NCBI GenBank assembly: GCA_020403045.1
Contig: JADBYK010000068.1
Span: 1 to 53,396, forward strand
DNA: 53,396 bases
Direction: 5' to 3'
Source: Cytophagales bacterium
GTDB lineage: Bacteria > Bacteroidota > Bacteroidia > Cytophagales > Cyclobacteriaceae
Shown here: in pieces, positions 42,071-50,527 of the stretch
How the letters are laid out: each line of letters begins with the position of its first letter
Position numbering within the stretch: the stretch's first letter is position 1
Made by a program: the position numbers and the translations under genes
The notes under the pieces: generated by a model
Database searches by the model: none
Told to the model about the DNA's origin: nothing
The model's input: the letters and a program-made list of their open reading frames with translations, nothing else

Positions 42071-42142
42071 TAAACAAAATGTTGCTATTGTCAATATAAA
42101 AGGTACTTTTGTTTATCATTTCACATAAATAGATAAACAAAA
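42071..42142 (+). promoter_or_regulatory. Sigma-factor promoter with three TTTTGTTTA motifs and an 11-bp inverted repeat
   Basis: TTG (42082-42084), 19 nt, TACTTTTG (42104-42111): full Bacteroidota promoter. TAAACAAAA at 42071-42079 and 42134-42142 and its complement TTTTGTTTA at 42107-42115 surround it. TTTTGTTTATC (42107-42117) and GATAAACAAAA (42132-42142) form a perfect 11-bp inverted repeat that covers the -7 box and touches the start codon. A repressor bound here would block the promoter; the adjacent MerR protein is the natural candidate. Confidence 0.6.
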
Positions 42143-42645
42143 TGACCGCAATTGACTTCGATCAGCAGCTTGCAAGCATGAGGCCGACACTCAGAAGTTT
42201 CACCCATCGCTTCACTCGCGATCGGGAAGAGTCGTTGGATTTAGTACAAGACACCATTTTAAAAGCGTTAACCTACAGAAATAAATTTCGCGAAGACACC
42301 AACTTAAAAGGCTGGCTTTTCACCATCATGCGAAATACATATATCAACACCTATCGCAAGTCAAAGAGGGAAAGAACTTCTACAGACAGCACCAAAGAAC
42401 TATACCACCTTAACGTGGAGGACATGCATACTTTCAACCGTCCGGAAGGTAGCATTGAGTTCAAGGAAGTATGGCGTAATGTCAATTCGGTGAAGGATGA
42501 GTTGTTGATTCCCTTCAAAATGCACACAACTGGTTATAAATACCATGAAATTGCAGAGCATTTGAAACTTCCCATTGGAACTGTAAAGAATAGAATTTTC
42601 CATGCTCGCAAAGAGATTCAGAAAAAACTAACAGGCTACGAGTAG
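42142..42645 (+). CDS. ECF-type RNA polymerase sigma factor (LitS/CarQ-like role)
   Basis: 167 aa sigma-70 family, ECF group. Region 2 spans about residues 10-80 (DLVQDTILKALTYRNKF, GWLFTIMRNTYINTYRK), region 4 about 110-165 (YKYHEIAEHLKLPIGTVKNRIFHARKEI). No anti-sigma gene follows; instead the MerR-B12 regulator lies upstream and crtI downstream, as in the Streptomyces LitR-LitS-crt arrangement where the sigma factor drives carotenoid genes. I infer the same here. The protein would recognise a promoter ahead of crtI or the SRPBCC-crtZ operon. A clear terminator follows, so crtI has its own promoter. Confidence 0.9.
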   Translation: MTAIDFDQQLASMRPTLRSFTHRFTRDREESLDLVQDTILKALTYRNKFREDTNLKGWLFTIMRNTYINTYRKSKRERTSTDSTKELYHLNVEDMHTFNRPEGSIEFKEVWRNVNSVKDELLIPFKMHTTGYKYHEIAEHLKLPIGTVKNRIFHARKEIQKKLTGYE

Positions 42646-42668
42646 GATAAAATTCGTTCTCATTTTGA

Positions 42669-42697
42669 AATCCTTTCAACACTGAAAGGATTTTTGT
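42669..42697 (+). terminator. Terminator of the sigma-factor gene
   Basis: AATCCTTTCA (42669-42678) pairs perfectly with TGAAAGGATT (42683-42692) around loop ACAC, followed by a T-run (42691-42695). Confidence 0.85.
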
Positions 42698-42723
42698 GTT
42701 TTAAGGGGTATTATTGAGCATGA

Positions 42724-42770
42724 AATGGCCAATCCACTCTTGACACTTGATCACCATTATCTTGGCCATT
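42724..42770 (+). promoter_or_regulatory. crtI upstream region with AATGGCCAA inverted repeat
   Basis: AATGGCCAA (42724-42732) and TTGGCCATT (42762-42770) are a perfect 9-bp inverted repeat separated by 29 bp, ending 30 bp before the crtI ATG. TATCTTG at 42758-42764 is a weaker -7-like match; TTGAC at 42740-42744 lies between the arms. It could be an operator or the ECF promoter. Confidence 0.4.
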
Positions 42771-42800
42771 CCATCTGGCGCTAAAAAATAAAAATAGCAG

Positions 42801-44276
42801 ATGAAAAAAGTAGCAGTGATCGGTTCAGGATTTGCGGGTTTGGCAGCAGCATCTTGCCTTGCCAAAAATAAATTTGATGTAACCGTCTTTGAAAAAAATG
42901 CATCGGCTGGTGGCCGTGCTCGCAAATTTGAAACCAATGGTTTTGTTTTTGACATGGGCCCCAGTTGGTACTGGATGCCGGATATCTTCGAAAAGTATTT
43001 TGCCTTATTTGGCAAAACGCCCGCTGATTTCTACCAACTGAAAAGACTTGATCCCTCCTACCGCGTATTTTTTTCTGAAACCGATTACAAAGACATCCCT
43101 GCGGGAGAAAAAGCATTATTCGATTTTTTTGAAAGTATTGAGCGAGGAAGCAGCATTCACCTTGCTCAATTTTTGAAGGAAGGAAAATACAAATATGACA
43201 TTGGAATCAATAAGCTGGTTTACAAACCCGGATTATCCATTTTGGAACTTGCTGATCTTGAATTACTAAAGGGTGTATTTCAGCTACATGTTTTTGAATC
43301 AGTTACCGCCTACGTAAAAAAGTATTTCAAAGATCCTCGGCTTATTCAATTGCTAGAATTTCCGGTTTTATTTCTAGGTGCTCCTGCCGACAAGACTCCT
43401 GCACTTTACACCTTAATGAATTATGCAGACATGGCGCTTGGTACGTGGTATCCCATGGATGGCATGCACAAAATCGTAGAGGGAATGGTAAAGGTGGCTG
43501 AGGATTTGGGAGTAAAATTTGAGTTTAACAGTGAAGTAGAGAAAATAAATGTAAGTGAAACGTTGGCACAAAGCCTTCAGGTCAAAGGAATCCAAAGAGG
43601 TTTCGATTATGTTGTGGCGGGAGGCGATTATCACCACATTGAACAGAACCTTTTGCCTGAAACACATCGCAGGTACACTGAAAGTTATTGGCAAAATCGA
43701 GTGATGGCACCTTCCAGCTTGATTTATTATCTGGGCGTTTCCAAAAAAGTCAAAAACCTAATACACCATAATTTATTTTTTGACCGTGATTTTGGAAAGC
43801 ACGCTCAAGAGATATACACGAGCCCTCAGTGGCCAACGGATCCATTGTTCTACGTTTCAGTACCATCCAAAACCGACCCATCTGTTGCCCCCGAAGGGCA
43901 TGAAAACATTTTCTTGTTGATGCCGGTAGCGCCCGGCCTCCAAGATGACGAAGCCACCCGAGAAAAATATTTCAACCTCATGATGGATCGAATCGAAAAA
44001 CTAACAGGTGACAGCTGGCGAGAATACATTGTTTTTAAAAGAAGCTATGCGCATGCCGACTTCGAGTCTGACTATCATGCATTTAAAGGAAACGCGTACG
44101 GTTTAGCGAACACCATCACGCAGACAGCGAATTTGAAGCCTTCGATGATAAACAAAAAGGTAAAAAACCTGTTTTATACGGGTCAGTTAACTGTGCCTGG
44201 ACCAGGTGTTCCGCCTTCGCTGATTTCAGGGCAGGTGGTAGCTAGTGAATTGACAAAAGCGGACGTTCGACTATAA
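42801..44276 (+). CDS. crtI: Phytoene desaturase (CrtI type)
   Basis: 491 aa FAD-dependent desaturase turning phytoene into lycopene, membrane-associated. The N-terminal dinucleotide-binding motif VAVIGSGFAGLAAASCLA and GGRARKFETNGFVFDMGPSWYWMPD are diagnostic; the C-terminal stretch LFYTGQLTVPGPGVPPSLISGQVVA is the conserved FAD/substrate signature of CrtI. The size is normal. It is followed by crtB after 47 nt, and crtB by idi with overlapping codons: one crtI-crtB-idi transcript. Related enzymes act on other carotenes (CrtN, CrtD), but synteny with crtB and the cyclase favours phytoene desaturase. Confidence 0.93.
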   Translation: MKKVAVIGSGFAGLAAASCLAKNKFDVTVFEKNASAGGRARKFETNGFVFDMGPSWYWMPDIFEKYFALFGKTPADFYQLKRLDPSYRVFFSETDYKDIPAGEKALFDFFESIERGSSIHLAQFLKEGKYKYDIGINKLVYKPGLSILELADLELLKGVFQLHVFESVTAYVKKYFKDPRLIQLLEFPVLFLGAPADKTPALYTLMNYADMALGTWYPMDGMHKIVEGMVKVAEDLGVKFEFNSEVEKINVSETLAQSLQVKGIQRGFDYVVAGGDYHHIEQNLLPETHRRYTESYWQNRVMAPSSLIYYLGVSKKVKNLIHHNLFFDRDFGKHAQEIYTSPQWPTDPLFYVSVPSKTDPSVAPEGHENIFLLMPVAPGLQDDEATREKYFNLMMDRIEKLTGDSWREYIVFKRSYAHADFESDYHAFKGNAYGLANTITQTANLKPSMINKKVKNLFYTGQLTVPGPGVPPSLISGQVVASELTKADVRL

Positions 44277-44323
44277 GCAAAATAGTTAAATTTGCTAGTT
44301 ATCCGCCCGCAAAACCGAAGACC

Positions 44324-45163
44324 ATGAGTAAGGAATTATTTGATAAGGTATCAGCAAAATGTAGCCGCATAACTACACGCGCCTATAGCACTTCTTTTTC
44401 TCTTGGCATTAAATGTTTAGAAAAGGAACTTCGTGAACCCATTTATGCAATTTATGGGTTCGTACGTTTTGCTGATGAAATAGTGGATACGTTCCATGAT
44501 TACAATAAAGAGTTGCTTCTATCTCGTTTCAAAACAGAAACATACCAAGCCATCGAAGAGAAAATTAGTCTCAATCCAATTCTAAATAGCTTTCAAAAAA
44601 CAGTTAATTTTTACGGAATAGAGCCAGCCCTTTATAACCAGTTCCTGAAAAGTATGGAAATGGATTTGATGAATACCTCATACGATGAAAAAGGGATTAG
44701 TGAATATATCTTAGGTTCCGCAGAAGTGGTAGGTCTGATGTCATTGCGGGTATTTTGTAAAAATGATAAGGAAATGTATGAGCGCTTGAAGCCTTCCGCG
44801 ATGAAGCTAGGTTCAGCCTTCCAGAAAATCAATTTTCTACGTGATTTGAACGCAGATTACAATCAAATGGGGCGCACATATTTTCCTGGTGTTGACCTGT
44901 CCCACTTCGATGAATCAACAAAAAAGCAATTAGAACAAGATATTGCTGCTGATTTCAAAGCAGGATACGAAGGCATTAAACAGCTTCCAAAGTCAGCACG
45001 ATTTGGCGTTTACGTTGCCTATGTTTACTATCTGGCACTATTTGAAAAAATAAAAAATACACCCAGCAGCACGGTGTTGACTAAAAGAATCAGGGTTAGA
45101 AATAGAAGGAAGTTATCTATCCTGGCTTATTCCTACGTCAGACATCAGTTAAATCTCATTTGA
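44324..45163 (+). CDS. crtB: Phytoene synthase (squalene/phytoene synthase family)
   Basis: 279 aa. Joins two geranylgeranyl diphosphates into phytoene with Mg. The two Asp-rich motifs are clear: FADEIVDTF (about residue 49, DxxxD) and FLRDLNADYNQMGRTYFP (about residue 172), plus YSTSFSLG near the N-terminus. The stop TGA shares a base with the ATG of idi (TGATG), so the two are translationally coupled. Squalene synthase function is less likely given crtI upstream. Confidence 0.93.
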   Translation: MSKELFDKVSAKCSRITTRAYSTSFSLGIKCLEKELREPIYAIYGFVRFADEIVDTFHDYNKELLLSRFKTETYQAIEEKISLNPILNSFQKTVNFYGIEPALYNQFLKSMEMDLMNTSYDEKGISEYILGSAEVVGLMSLRVFCKNDKEMYERLKPSAMKLGSAFQKINFLRDLNADYNQMGRTYFPGVDLSHFDESTKKQLEQDIAADFKAGYEGIKQLPKSARFGVYVAYVYYLALFEKIKNTPSSTVLTKRIRVRNRRKLSILAYSYVRHQLNLI

Positions 45164-45690
45164 TGGACTCAGTGATACTTGTGGATGAAGAAGATAACGC
45201 CATTGGTATCATGGAAAAAATGGAAGCTCACGAAAAAGGACAATTGCATAGAGCCTTTTCGGTAGTCGTTTTTAATTCGCAAGGGCAAATGCTCATCCAG
45301 AAAAGAGCAGCGAAAAAATATCATAGCGGAGGCCTCTGGACAAATGCGTGCTGCAGCCATCCCACACCAAAAGAAGAAATTGAGCTGACAGTCAAAAAGC
45401 GACTTCTATATGAAATGGGCATCGAACTTTCCCCTCAATTCATTTACAAATTCGTATACCAAATAAATCTCGATCAAAACCTGATTGAGCACGAAGTCGA
45501 CTATGTCTTTAAGGGTATTTATGATGGAGAGCCCAGTGTTAACGCTGAGGAAGTGGAAGATTGGAAATTTATTTCAATAGCCGATCTGGTAAATGAAATG
45601 GAAGCGAATCCTGATCAATACACGTATTGGTTCAAGTTGATTGTTAACCATCCTGAGTTTCAGTATTTGGCATCCTATCCGAGTAAATAG
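45163..45690 (+). CDS. idi: Isopentenyl-diphosphate delta-isomerase, type I
   Basis: 175 aa Nudix-fold enzyme balancing IPP and DMAPP, supplying the isoprenoid chain for carotenoids. Active-site NACCSHP with the catalytic Cys (residue 64), HRAFSVVVFNSQGQMLIQKRA at the N-terminus, and the EExE-like SVNAEEVEDWKF with the catalytic Glu are all present. The ATG at 45163 overlaps the crtB stop; a TTG one codon earlier is not needed. Type I Idi does not use FMN, unlike type II. Confidence 0.93.
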   Translation: MDSVILVDEEDNAIGIMEKMEAHEKGQLHRAFSVVVFNSQGQMLIQKRAAKKYHSGGLWTNACCSHPTPKEEIELTVKKRLLYEMGIELSPQFIYKFVYQINLDQNLIEHEVDYVFKGIYDGEPSVNAEEVEDWKFISIADLVNEMEANPDQYTYWFKLIVNHPEFQYLASYPSK

Positions 45691-45791
45691 CGAGCGTTTG
45701 CCGTTAAAATAAAACTGATTCGATCTCTAAAAATGTTCAGATAAAAGTCAAATCTCTTTTCTACCTTTTGCTCAAGCAACCGTTAAAAAAC

Positions 45792-48700
45792 ATGAGATAC
45801 TTACTAGTCGTACTGTGTTGGTTTATAACCACAACACTATTCTGCCAGTCCTTCGACCCTAAAACATTTTCTAATCTCAAATTCCGTTTCATTGGGCCGG
45901 ACGGCAACCGCATGATATCAACAGTTGGTGAACCGGGAAATCCGATGGTGTCGTACGCAGGTGCTGCAAGCGGAGGTATCTGGAAAACCGAGGACATGGG
46001 CACCACCTGGAAGTCGATTTTTGATGATACTGAGGATTCGTCCATCGGGGCGTTGGCTATCGCGCCCTCCAACCATAAACAAGTTTGGGCTGGCACAGGT
46101 GAAACTTTTTTGATCCGCCCCGCGCATGCCGTTGGTAATGGAGTTTATAAATCTTCTGACGCGGGCAATACGTGGAAGAATCTTGGCTTAGAAAAAACGT
46201 TTCGTATCAGTCGTGTCATTGTGCATCCGACCGATACGAACACCGTTTATGTCGCATCACTGGGTCACACACATGGCCCCCAGCAAGAACGTGGTGTTTA
46301 CAAAACTGTTGATGGTGGAAAAAACTGGGAGCGTGTTTTCTTCGTGAATGAATATACAGGTTGTGCAGATTTGGCGATCGATCCCCAAAATCCGGATGTG
46401 TTGTATGCTGCGATGTGGGAAGTGGAAATAAAAACATGGAAGTTAAATAGTGGTGGCGCAGGCAGCGGCATCTATCGCACCAAAGATGGTGGTAAGACGT
46501 GGCAACCTCTGCGTAATGGAATAGAGAGTGGACCTACCCATCCGGTTGGGAAAACATCCGTGGATGTTGCTTACTCCAACCCAAAAGTGGTGTATGCGTT
46601 GGTAGAAGATAAAGAACCACGGCTGTATCGATCTGAAGACGGTGGTGACAGTTGGAAGTTAATGCACCAACACCACGGCATGGGACAACGCGCGGGCTAT
46701 TACACTCGCCTTCGGGTTTCGACCGCTGATGAAAATACCGTCTACACCATTTCAGTAGGCATCATGAAAACTACAGACGGGGGTAAAACATTCGACAAGA
46801 AATTCAATCAATGGGCGCCTGGTGGCGATAATCATGACATGTGGTTTGATCCCAAGAATGGCAAACGTATTTTATGTGCACACGATGGTTGCCTCAACAT
46901 GACCTTCAATGAAGGTAAAACCTGGAGCAATATTAACCTGCCCATAGCTCAAATGTATCACGTGGCCGTTGATAATCAGATTCCCTATTACATATATTCC
47001 AATCGACAAGACGGATGGAGCTATCGAGGGCCGAGTAGATACCTGGGCGGCTACAACATTCCATTGGGCGCATGGCATGGAGTAGGCGGTTGTGAAAGTG
47101 GATTTGCACAGCCTGATCCGTTTGACAATACGATTGTATGGAGTGGTTGCTACGATGGAGGTCTGGATGTGTTTGATTTGAAAACGATGCACCCACGCGA
47201 TGTGCGCGTGTGGCCACAAACGCAAATTGGTTCTAAGCCGGCAGATGCAAAGTATCGTTGGCATTGGAATTTTCCGATGGTGTTAAGCAAACACGTAAAA
47301 GGTCGTGTGTGGGTTGGCAGTCAGTTTGTTCATGAGACAAATAGCGTTGGCCAAAACTGGCAAGTGATAAGTCCTGACTTAACCACCAACGATAAAACGC
47401 ACCAACAAAACTCGGGGGGAATTGCCAATGATAATTTAATGACCTGGGATGGATGCACACTTTACTCGATGGCAGAATCTCCTGTGAAGGAAGGAGTGTT
47501 ATGGACGGGCAGCAATGATGGTCAGGTGAACGTGACACAAGACGGTGGTAAAACATGGTCAAATGTTTCTGCCAATATTTCAGGCTTGCCCAAATGGAGC
47601 ACTATTCGAAATATCGATGCCTCTAATTTTGATGCGGGCACTTGCTACCTATCGGTAGACGCACATCACGTCAATGATTTTGGCTCTTATGTTTTTAAAA
47701 CTACCGATTTTGGAAAGTCATGGACGCGTTTGAAAATTGAGTTATCTACATCGAACTCAAACTTTGTCAATCAAATAAAAGAAGATCCAGCGCAGGCAGG
47801 CCTGTTGTGGTTAGGAACTGACAAGTCGTTGTATTTTTCACCCGATGATGGAAAAAACTGGATTCATCTGAAAAACAATTTACCGCCTGTTCCGATTTAC
47901 GGAATTGAAATCCAAAAGAATTTCAGAGACCTGGTGATCGGTACTTATGGGAGAGGCATTTACATCTTGGATGACATTACACCTATTCGCGAGTTTAGTG
48001 AGCAAGTAAAAAATGGAGAGGCTCATTTATTTTCACTCAGGCCCACTTACCGCTTTCAGGATGTAAATGGCATCAAAACAGATCGCAGCTTTGTGAATGG
48101 ACAAAATCCACCTGATGGCACAGCTATTTCTTATTACCTGAAAGAAAAGTCGAAAGACAGTGTAGAACTTTTGGTGTACAACTCGAGCGGTGAACTTGTT
48201 CAGAAGTTGAAGGCTAAGAATCAACCCGGCATCCAACGGGTATGGTGGAACCTGAGACTGCAAGAACACACTATGCCCAAGTTGCGCACAAAACCACGAG
48301 GTAAAGACTGGGTAGCATTAGATGAGAAAGGAGAACGCAATTTGTTTATACCTGATTTAGATATTGGCCCTGGATTAACACCTCCTATGGCTCCGGTGGG
48401 TAACTACACCATTGTATTTAAAGCAAATGGAAAAGAGTATAAACAAGTGCTACCTCTTCTTAAAGATCCCAACACGCCATCTACTGACGAGCATATGGCT
48501 AAGCAGTATGCACTTGGAGTAAAACTCTATACCGCCACCAAGACAGCTCTACAGCTGATTGACGAAATGGAAAAAATGCGAAGTGTTTTGCTGGGAAAAA
48601 AGGGCGACCGCAAAGCAGCAGCGTTGGAAGAAAAAATCTATCAGCTCGAAGCTGTGTTGTTTGACATTAATCAAACCGGTGCCCGATGGGATATTTTTAG

Positions 48701-48893
48701 AAGTGGTGCACAGGTGCTGGAACGATTGCTTGCGCTTGGCAAAGAAAGCCAGGTATTTAGTGCAGACGCCCCACCGACAAATCAGCAGGGTGAAGTATAT
48801 GAACTCACTGTAAAACGATTAGAAGAGGTACAAAGCCAGTTTGAATTGATCCGAAAAAACCCTGAAATCAAGCGAATTGAGCAGAAAAAGTAA
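45792..48893 (+). CDS. Secreted BNR/Asp-box (sortilin-like) beta-propeller protein
   Basis: 1,033 aa. Signal peptide (MRYLLVVLCWFITTTLFCQS). Repeated Asp-boxes of the form S/T-x-D-x-G-x-T-W run through the first 750 residues, for example KTEDMGTTWKS, SSDAGNTWKN, KTVDGGKNWER, RTKDGGKTWQP, RSEDGGDSWKL, typical of VPS10/sortilin-like and exo-glycosidase propellers. The last 280 residues are helical and charged with no recognised sorting tail. Related proteins are annotated glycosyl hydrolases without proof; I saw no catalytic signature. The ATG at 45792 replaces an upstream in-frame TTG at 45768 that lies in a -7-like TACCTTTTG. It separates idi from the rest of the crt genes and is probably unrelated to them. 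Confidence 0.85.
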   Translation: MRYLLVVLCWFITTTLFCQSFDPKTFSNLKFRFIGPDGNRMISTVGEPGNPMVSYAGAASGGIWKTEDMGTTWKSIFDDTEDSSIGALAIAPSNHKQVWAGTGETFLIRPAHAVGNGVYKSSDAGNTWKNLGLEKTFRISRVIVHPTDTNTVYVASLGHTHGPQQERGVYKTVDGGKNWERVFFVNEYTGCADLAIDPQNPDVLYAAMWEVEIKTWKLNSGGAGSGIYRTKDGGKTWQPLRNGIESGPTHPVGKTSVDVAYSNPKVVYALVEDKEPRLYRSEDGGDSWKLMHQHHGMGQRAGYYTRLRVSTADENTVYTISVGIMKTTDGGKTFDKKFNQWAPGGDNHDMWFDPKNGKRILCAHDGCLNMTFNEGKTWSNINLPIAQMYHVAVDNQIPYYIYSNRQDGWSYRGPSRYLGGYNIPLGAWHGVGGCESGFAQPDPFDNTIVWSGCYDGGLDVFDLKTMHPRDVRVWPQTQIGSKPADAKYRWHWNFPMVLSKHVKGRVWVGSQFVHETNSVGQNWQVISPDLTTNDKTHQQNSGGIANDNLMTWDGCTLYSMAESPVKEGVLWTGSNDGQVNVTQDGGKTWSNVSANISGLPKWSTIRNIDASNFDAGTCYLSVDAHHVNDFGSYVFKTTDFGKSWTRLKIELSTSNSNFVNQIKEDPAQAGLLWLGTDKSLYFSPDDGKNWIHLKNNLPPVPIYGIEIQKNFRDLVIGTYGRGIYILDDITPIREFSEQVKNGEAHLFSLRPTYRFQDVNGIKTDRSFVNGQNPPDGTAISYYLKEKSKDSVELLVYNSSGELVQKLKAKNQPGIQRVWWNLRLQEHTMPKLRTKPRGKDWVALDEKGERNLFIPDLDIGPGLTPPMAPVGNYTIVFKANGKEYKQVLPLLKDPNTPSTDEHMAKQYALGVKLYTATKTALQLIDEMEKMRSVLLGKKGDRKAAALEEKIYQLEAVLFDINQTGARWDIFRSGAQVLERLLALGKESQVFSADAPPTNQQGEVYELTVKRLEEVQSQFELIRKNPEIKRIEQKK

Positions 48894-48899
48894 TCCAAT

Positions 48900-48920
48900 G
48901 TTAAGTTTTTTTAACTTTTT
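48900..48920 (+). terminator. Weak AT-rich terminator-like hairpin
   Basis: GTTAA (48900-48904) pairs with TTAAC (48911-48915), followed by five T (48916-48920). It overlaps the -33 region of the next gene, so its role is uncertain. Confidence 0.4.
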
Positions 48921-48949
48921 GGTAATATATGGGTAACATTCTATTTTCG
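48918..48949 (+). promoter_or_regulatory. Near-consensus promoter TTTG-20 nt-TATTTTCG
   Basis: TTTG at 48918-48921, 20 nt, then TATTTTCG at 48942-48949 (one mismatch to TAnnTTTG). Expected start near 48956, ahead of the ATG at 48973. Confidence 0.45.
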
Positions 48950-48972
48950 TGTTCACACTAGCCAAAAACGTT

Positions 48973-49218
48973 ATGGAAAAACTCATCTTAAAAGGAAAAA
49001 AAGAAGTAAAAAATTTATTGGTTGACTCTTTACACCAAACGATTCAAGCATTGGGAGTTTCGAAAGCCACTAAGAAGACTGACAAACTTGTGGAGCGCAG
49101 TGCGAAGAAAATTGCGGCTGTTGTGGGAAAGCAAATGAAAAAAGACTCAAGGAAGATCAACAAAATGAAAAAGAAAGTTGAGTCGAAGAAATTAACCAAA
49201 GAAGCAGTAGCTGCGTAA
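48973..49218 (+). CDS. 81-residue basic Lys-rich protein
   Basis: MEKLILKGKKEVKNLLVDSL begins an 81-residue protein with about 24 Lys and few aromatic residues (VGKQMKKDSRKINKMKKKVE near the C-terminus). Helical, likely cytoplasmic and nucleic-acid binding; no family name is known to me. The ATG at 48973 replaces an in-frame GTG at 48949 that lies on the -7 box. A shared terminator at 49245-49278 separates it from the convergent crtYcd gene. Confidence 0.7.
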   Translation: MEKLILKGKKEVKNLLVDSLHQTIQALGVSKATKKTDKLVERSAKKIAAVVGKQMKKDSRKINKMKKKVESKKLTKEAVAA

Positions 49219-49244
49219 TTAGTCTAGCGTCCAAATAATAAAAG

Positions 49245-49278
49245 AGCGTCAGGAATTAGTCTTGACGCTTTTTTTTTG
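49245..49278. terminator. Shared bidirectional terminator
   Basis: AGCGTCA (49245-49251) pairs with TGACGCT (49263-49269), with a G-T and G-C inner extension, then a long T-run on the plus strand. The minus-strand crtYcd stop lies inside the stem (49249-49251), so the two convergent genes share it. The U-tract is poor on the minus strand. Confidence 0.75.
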
Positions 49279-49956
49279 AAAGACCTCGAAAAGTGAAATA
49301 TTCAACAAGATTAGCAGCATACCATAAAAAGTATCCTCTACAGGTATAGTACCCAAGCGAATGTCCAAGTTCTCCGAATTATTGTACCAAATAATGGGTT
49401 CTTCAATTCCTGTCCCTGTCAAGACACCGTTCACAATAAAAAAAGGAATTAAAATAAAAGAGAACGCTAAGTAGAACCGTCCTAAGAAAATTGGTTTCCA
49501 AATCCATTGGACAAAAAAGAGAAAAATCGAAAGCGCAAAGAAAGTAACAGACGTATATAGTCTACCATAATTTAACGAGCCAACGACTGCCAGGAAGAAA
49601 ATAATCAGGACTGAAAAAAAAACTGCCTTCTTGTTCAGTATATCCTCTCTGAAATAATAGTTAACAGCCTCGTAGGAAAAAATACAAGCATACGGAATAC
49701 ATATAAACCAAAGCACCTCTTCTAAAGGTAGATGAAAGAAATATATGCCAATGATATATTTTTGATTGAATCCCCAAACACCCCACGAGGCAAACAAATT
49801 ATCCCAAAACAAAAAAAGGATACCTGGAATTAGAATGGCGGGTACTATCGCTCTCCATTTTTTGTAGACTGGATTGATCGGTAAAAAACTTAGAACAAGT
49901 GGAAAAATGATTGTTAGAAAATCAACGATGGCGTAGAGGTAATTGTCTGGGATCAT
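49249..49956 (-). CDS. crtYcd: Lycopene cyclase, fused CrtYcd type
   Basis: 235 aa integral membrane protein with about six hydrophobic segments. Two copies of the CrtYc/CrtYd-type motif: HLPLEEVLWFI (about residue 75) and IPVEDTFYGML (about residue 210), the P-(L/V)-E-(E/D) signature of the heterodimeric cyclase family fused into one chain, as in many Bacteroidota and some archaea. It cyclises lycopene ends to beta-ionone rings, giving beta-carotene. It lies downstream of crtZ on the same strand with a 76-nt hairpin-containing gap. Its stop lies in the shared terminator. Confidence 0.88.
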   Translation of the reverse strand: MIPDNYLYAIVDFLTIIFPLVLSFLPINPVYKKWRAIVPAILIPGILFLFWDNLFASWGVWGFNQKYIIGIYFFHLPLEEVLWFICIPYACIFSYEAVNYYFREDILNKKAVFFSVLIIFFLAVVGSLNYGRLYTSVTFFALSIFLFFVQWIWKPIFLGRFYLAFSFILIPFFIVNGVLTGTGIEEPIIWYNNSENLDIRLGTIPVEDTFYGMLLILLNISLFEVFQKKSVKTNS

Positions 49957-49974
49957 TTCTTTCGATAGCTATGC

Positions 49975-50020
49975 GCCTCAGGCTACACGCCACAAGCTGG
50001 CAGCCTGTAGCTTGCGGCTT
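49975..50020. repeat. REP-like imperfect inverted repeat between crtZ and crtYcd
   Basis: GCCACAAGCT and AGCTTGCGGC form a 9/10-bp inverted repeat around GGCAGCCTGT; GGCTACA/TGTAGC adds a second, overlapping pairing. The sequence looks like an intergenic REP/word repeat and could set the crtZ/crtYcd ratio by stopping or protecting RNA. Confidence 0.45.
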
Positions 50021-50032
50021 AAAGCATATGAT

Positions 50033-50527
50033 TTACTGCGTTTCAGAACGCTCCTTTCTTAAAATAAATTTCCTGGGCTCAAATTTTTTAGGTGCATACA
50101 AAAACCCAAAGGCTTCGCAATCTTCTTTGGTGTGCTTGCTGTGATGGATGTAGTGGGCGTGAATCATCCGCTGCAGGTAACTTCCTCTTTTTTTGGGAAG
50201 CCATTTAATGCGCTGGTGAACAATTACATCATGAAAAACAAAATAGAAAATACCATAGCAAATAATACCAATGCCTATGGAGAAAACATAAACACTGTGA
50301 AACAGAGTGGTAGACATAACCATCAACGTCATGGCAGGAATACTGAATACGACCGCAAACAAATCATTCCTTTCAAACGTGTGCGTGTGTACGCGGTGGT
50401 GTGATCGGTGCCATGTCCACAAAAAACCGTGCATGATATATTTATGGGAAAACCAAGCCACTCCCTCCATCGCTAGGAACGTGCCGATGATGATGAGTAC
50501 GCAAAGAAATATTGAGAAACCGTCCAT
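50033..50527 (-). CDS. crtZ: Beta-carotene hydroxylase (CrtZ type)
   Basis: 164 aa membrane non-haem di-iron hydroxylase of the fatty-acid hydroxylase superfamily, converting beta-carotene to zeaxanthin. All His clusters are present: HKYIMHG, HRSHH, FHDVIVHQR and HAHYIHH, with three to four hydrophobic segments. The start ATG at 50527 shares one base with the stop of the SRPBCC gene (TAATG), so they are coupled. No ketolase (crtW) is in the window, so the product should be zeaxanthin rather than astaxanthin. Confidence 0.92.
   Translation of the reverse strand: MDGFSIFLCVLIIIGTFLAMEGVAWFSHKYIMHGFLWTWHRSHHRVHTHTFERNDLFAVVFSIPAMTLMVMSTTLFHSVYVFSIGIGIICYGIFYFVFHDVIVHQRIKWLPKKRGSYLQRMIHAHYIHHSKHTKEDCEAFGFLYAPKKFEPRKFILRKERSETQ

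Noticed and set aside
46872-47562. Minus-strand open frames opposite the BNR propeller
   Set aside because: The plus-strand Asp-box repeats are clear and continuous, so the antisense frames are shadows.
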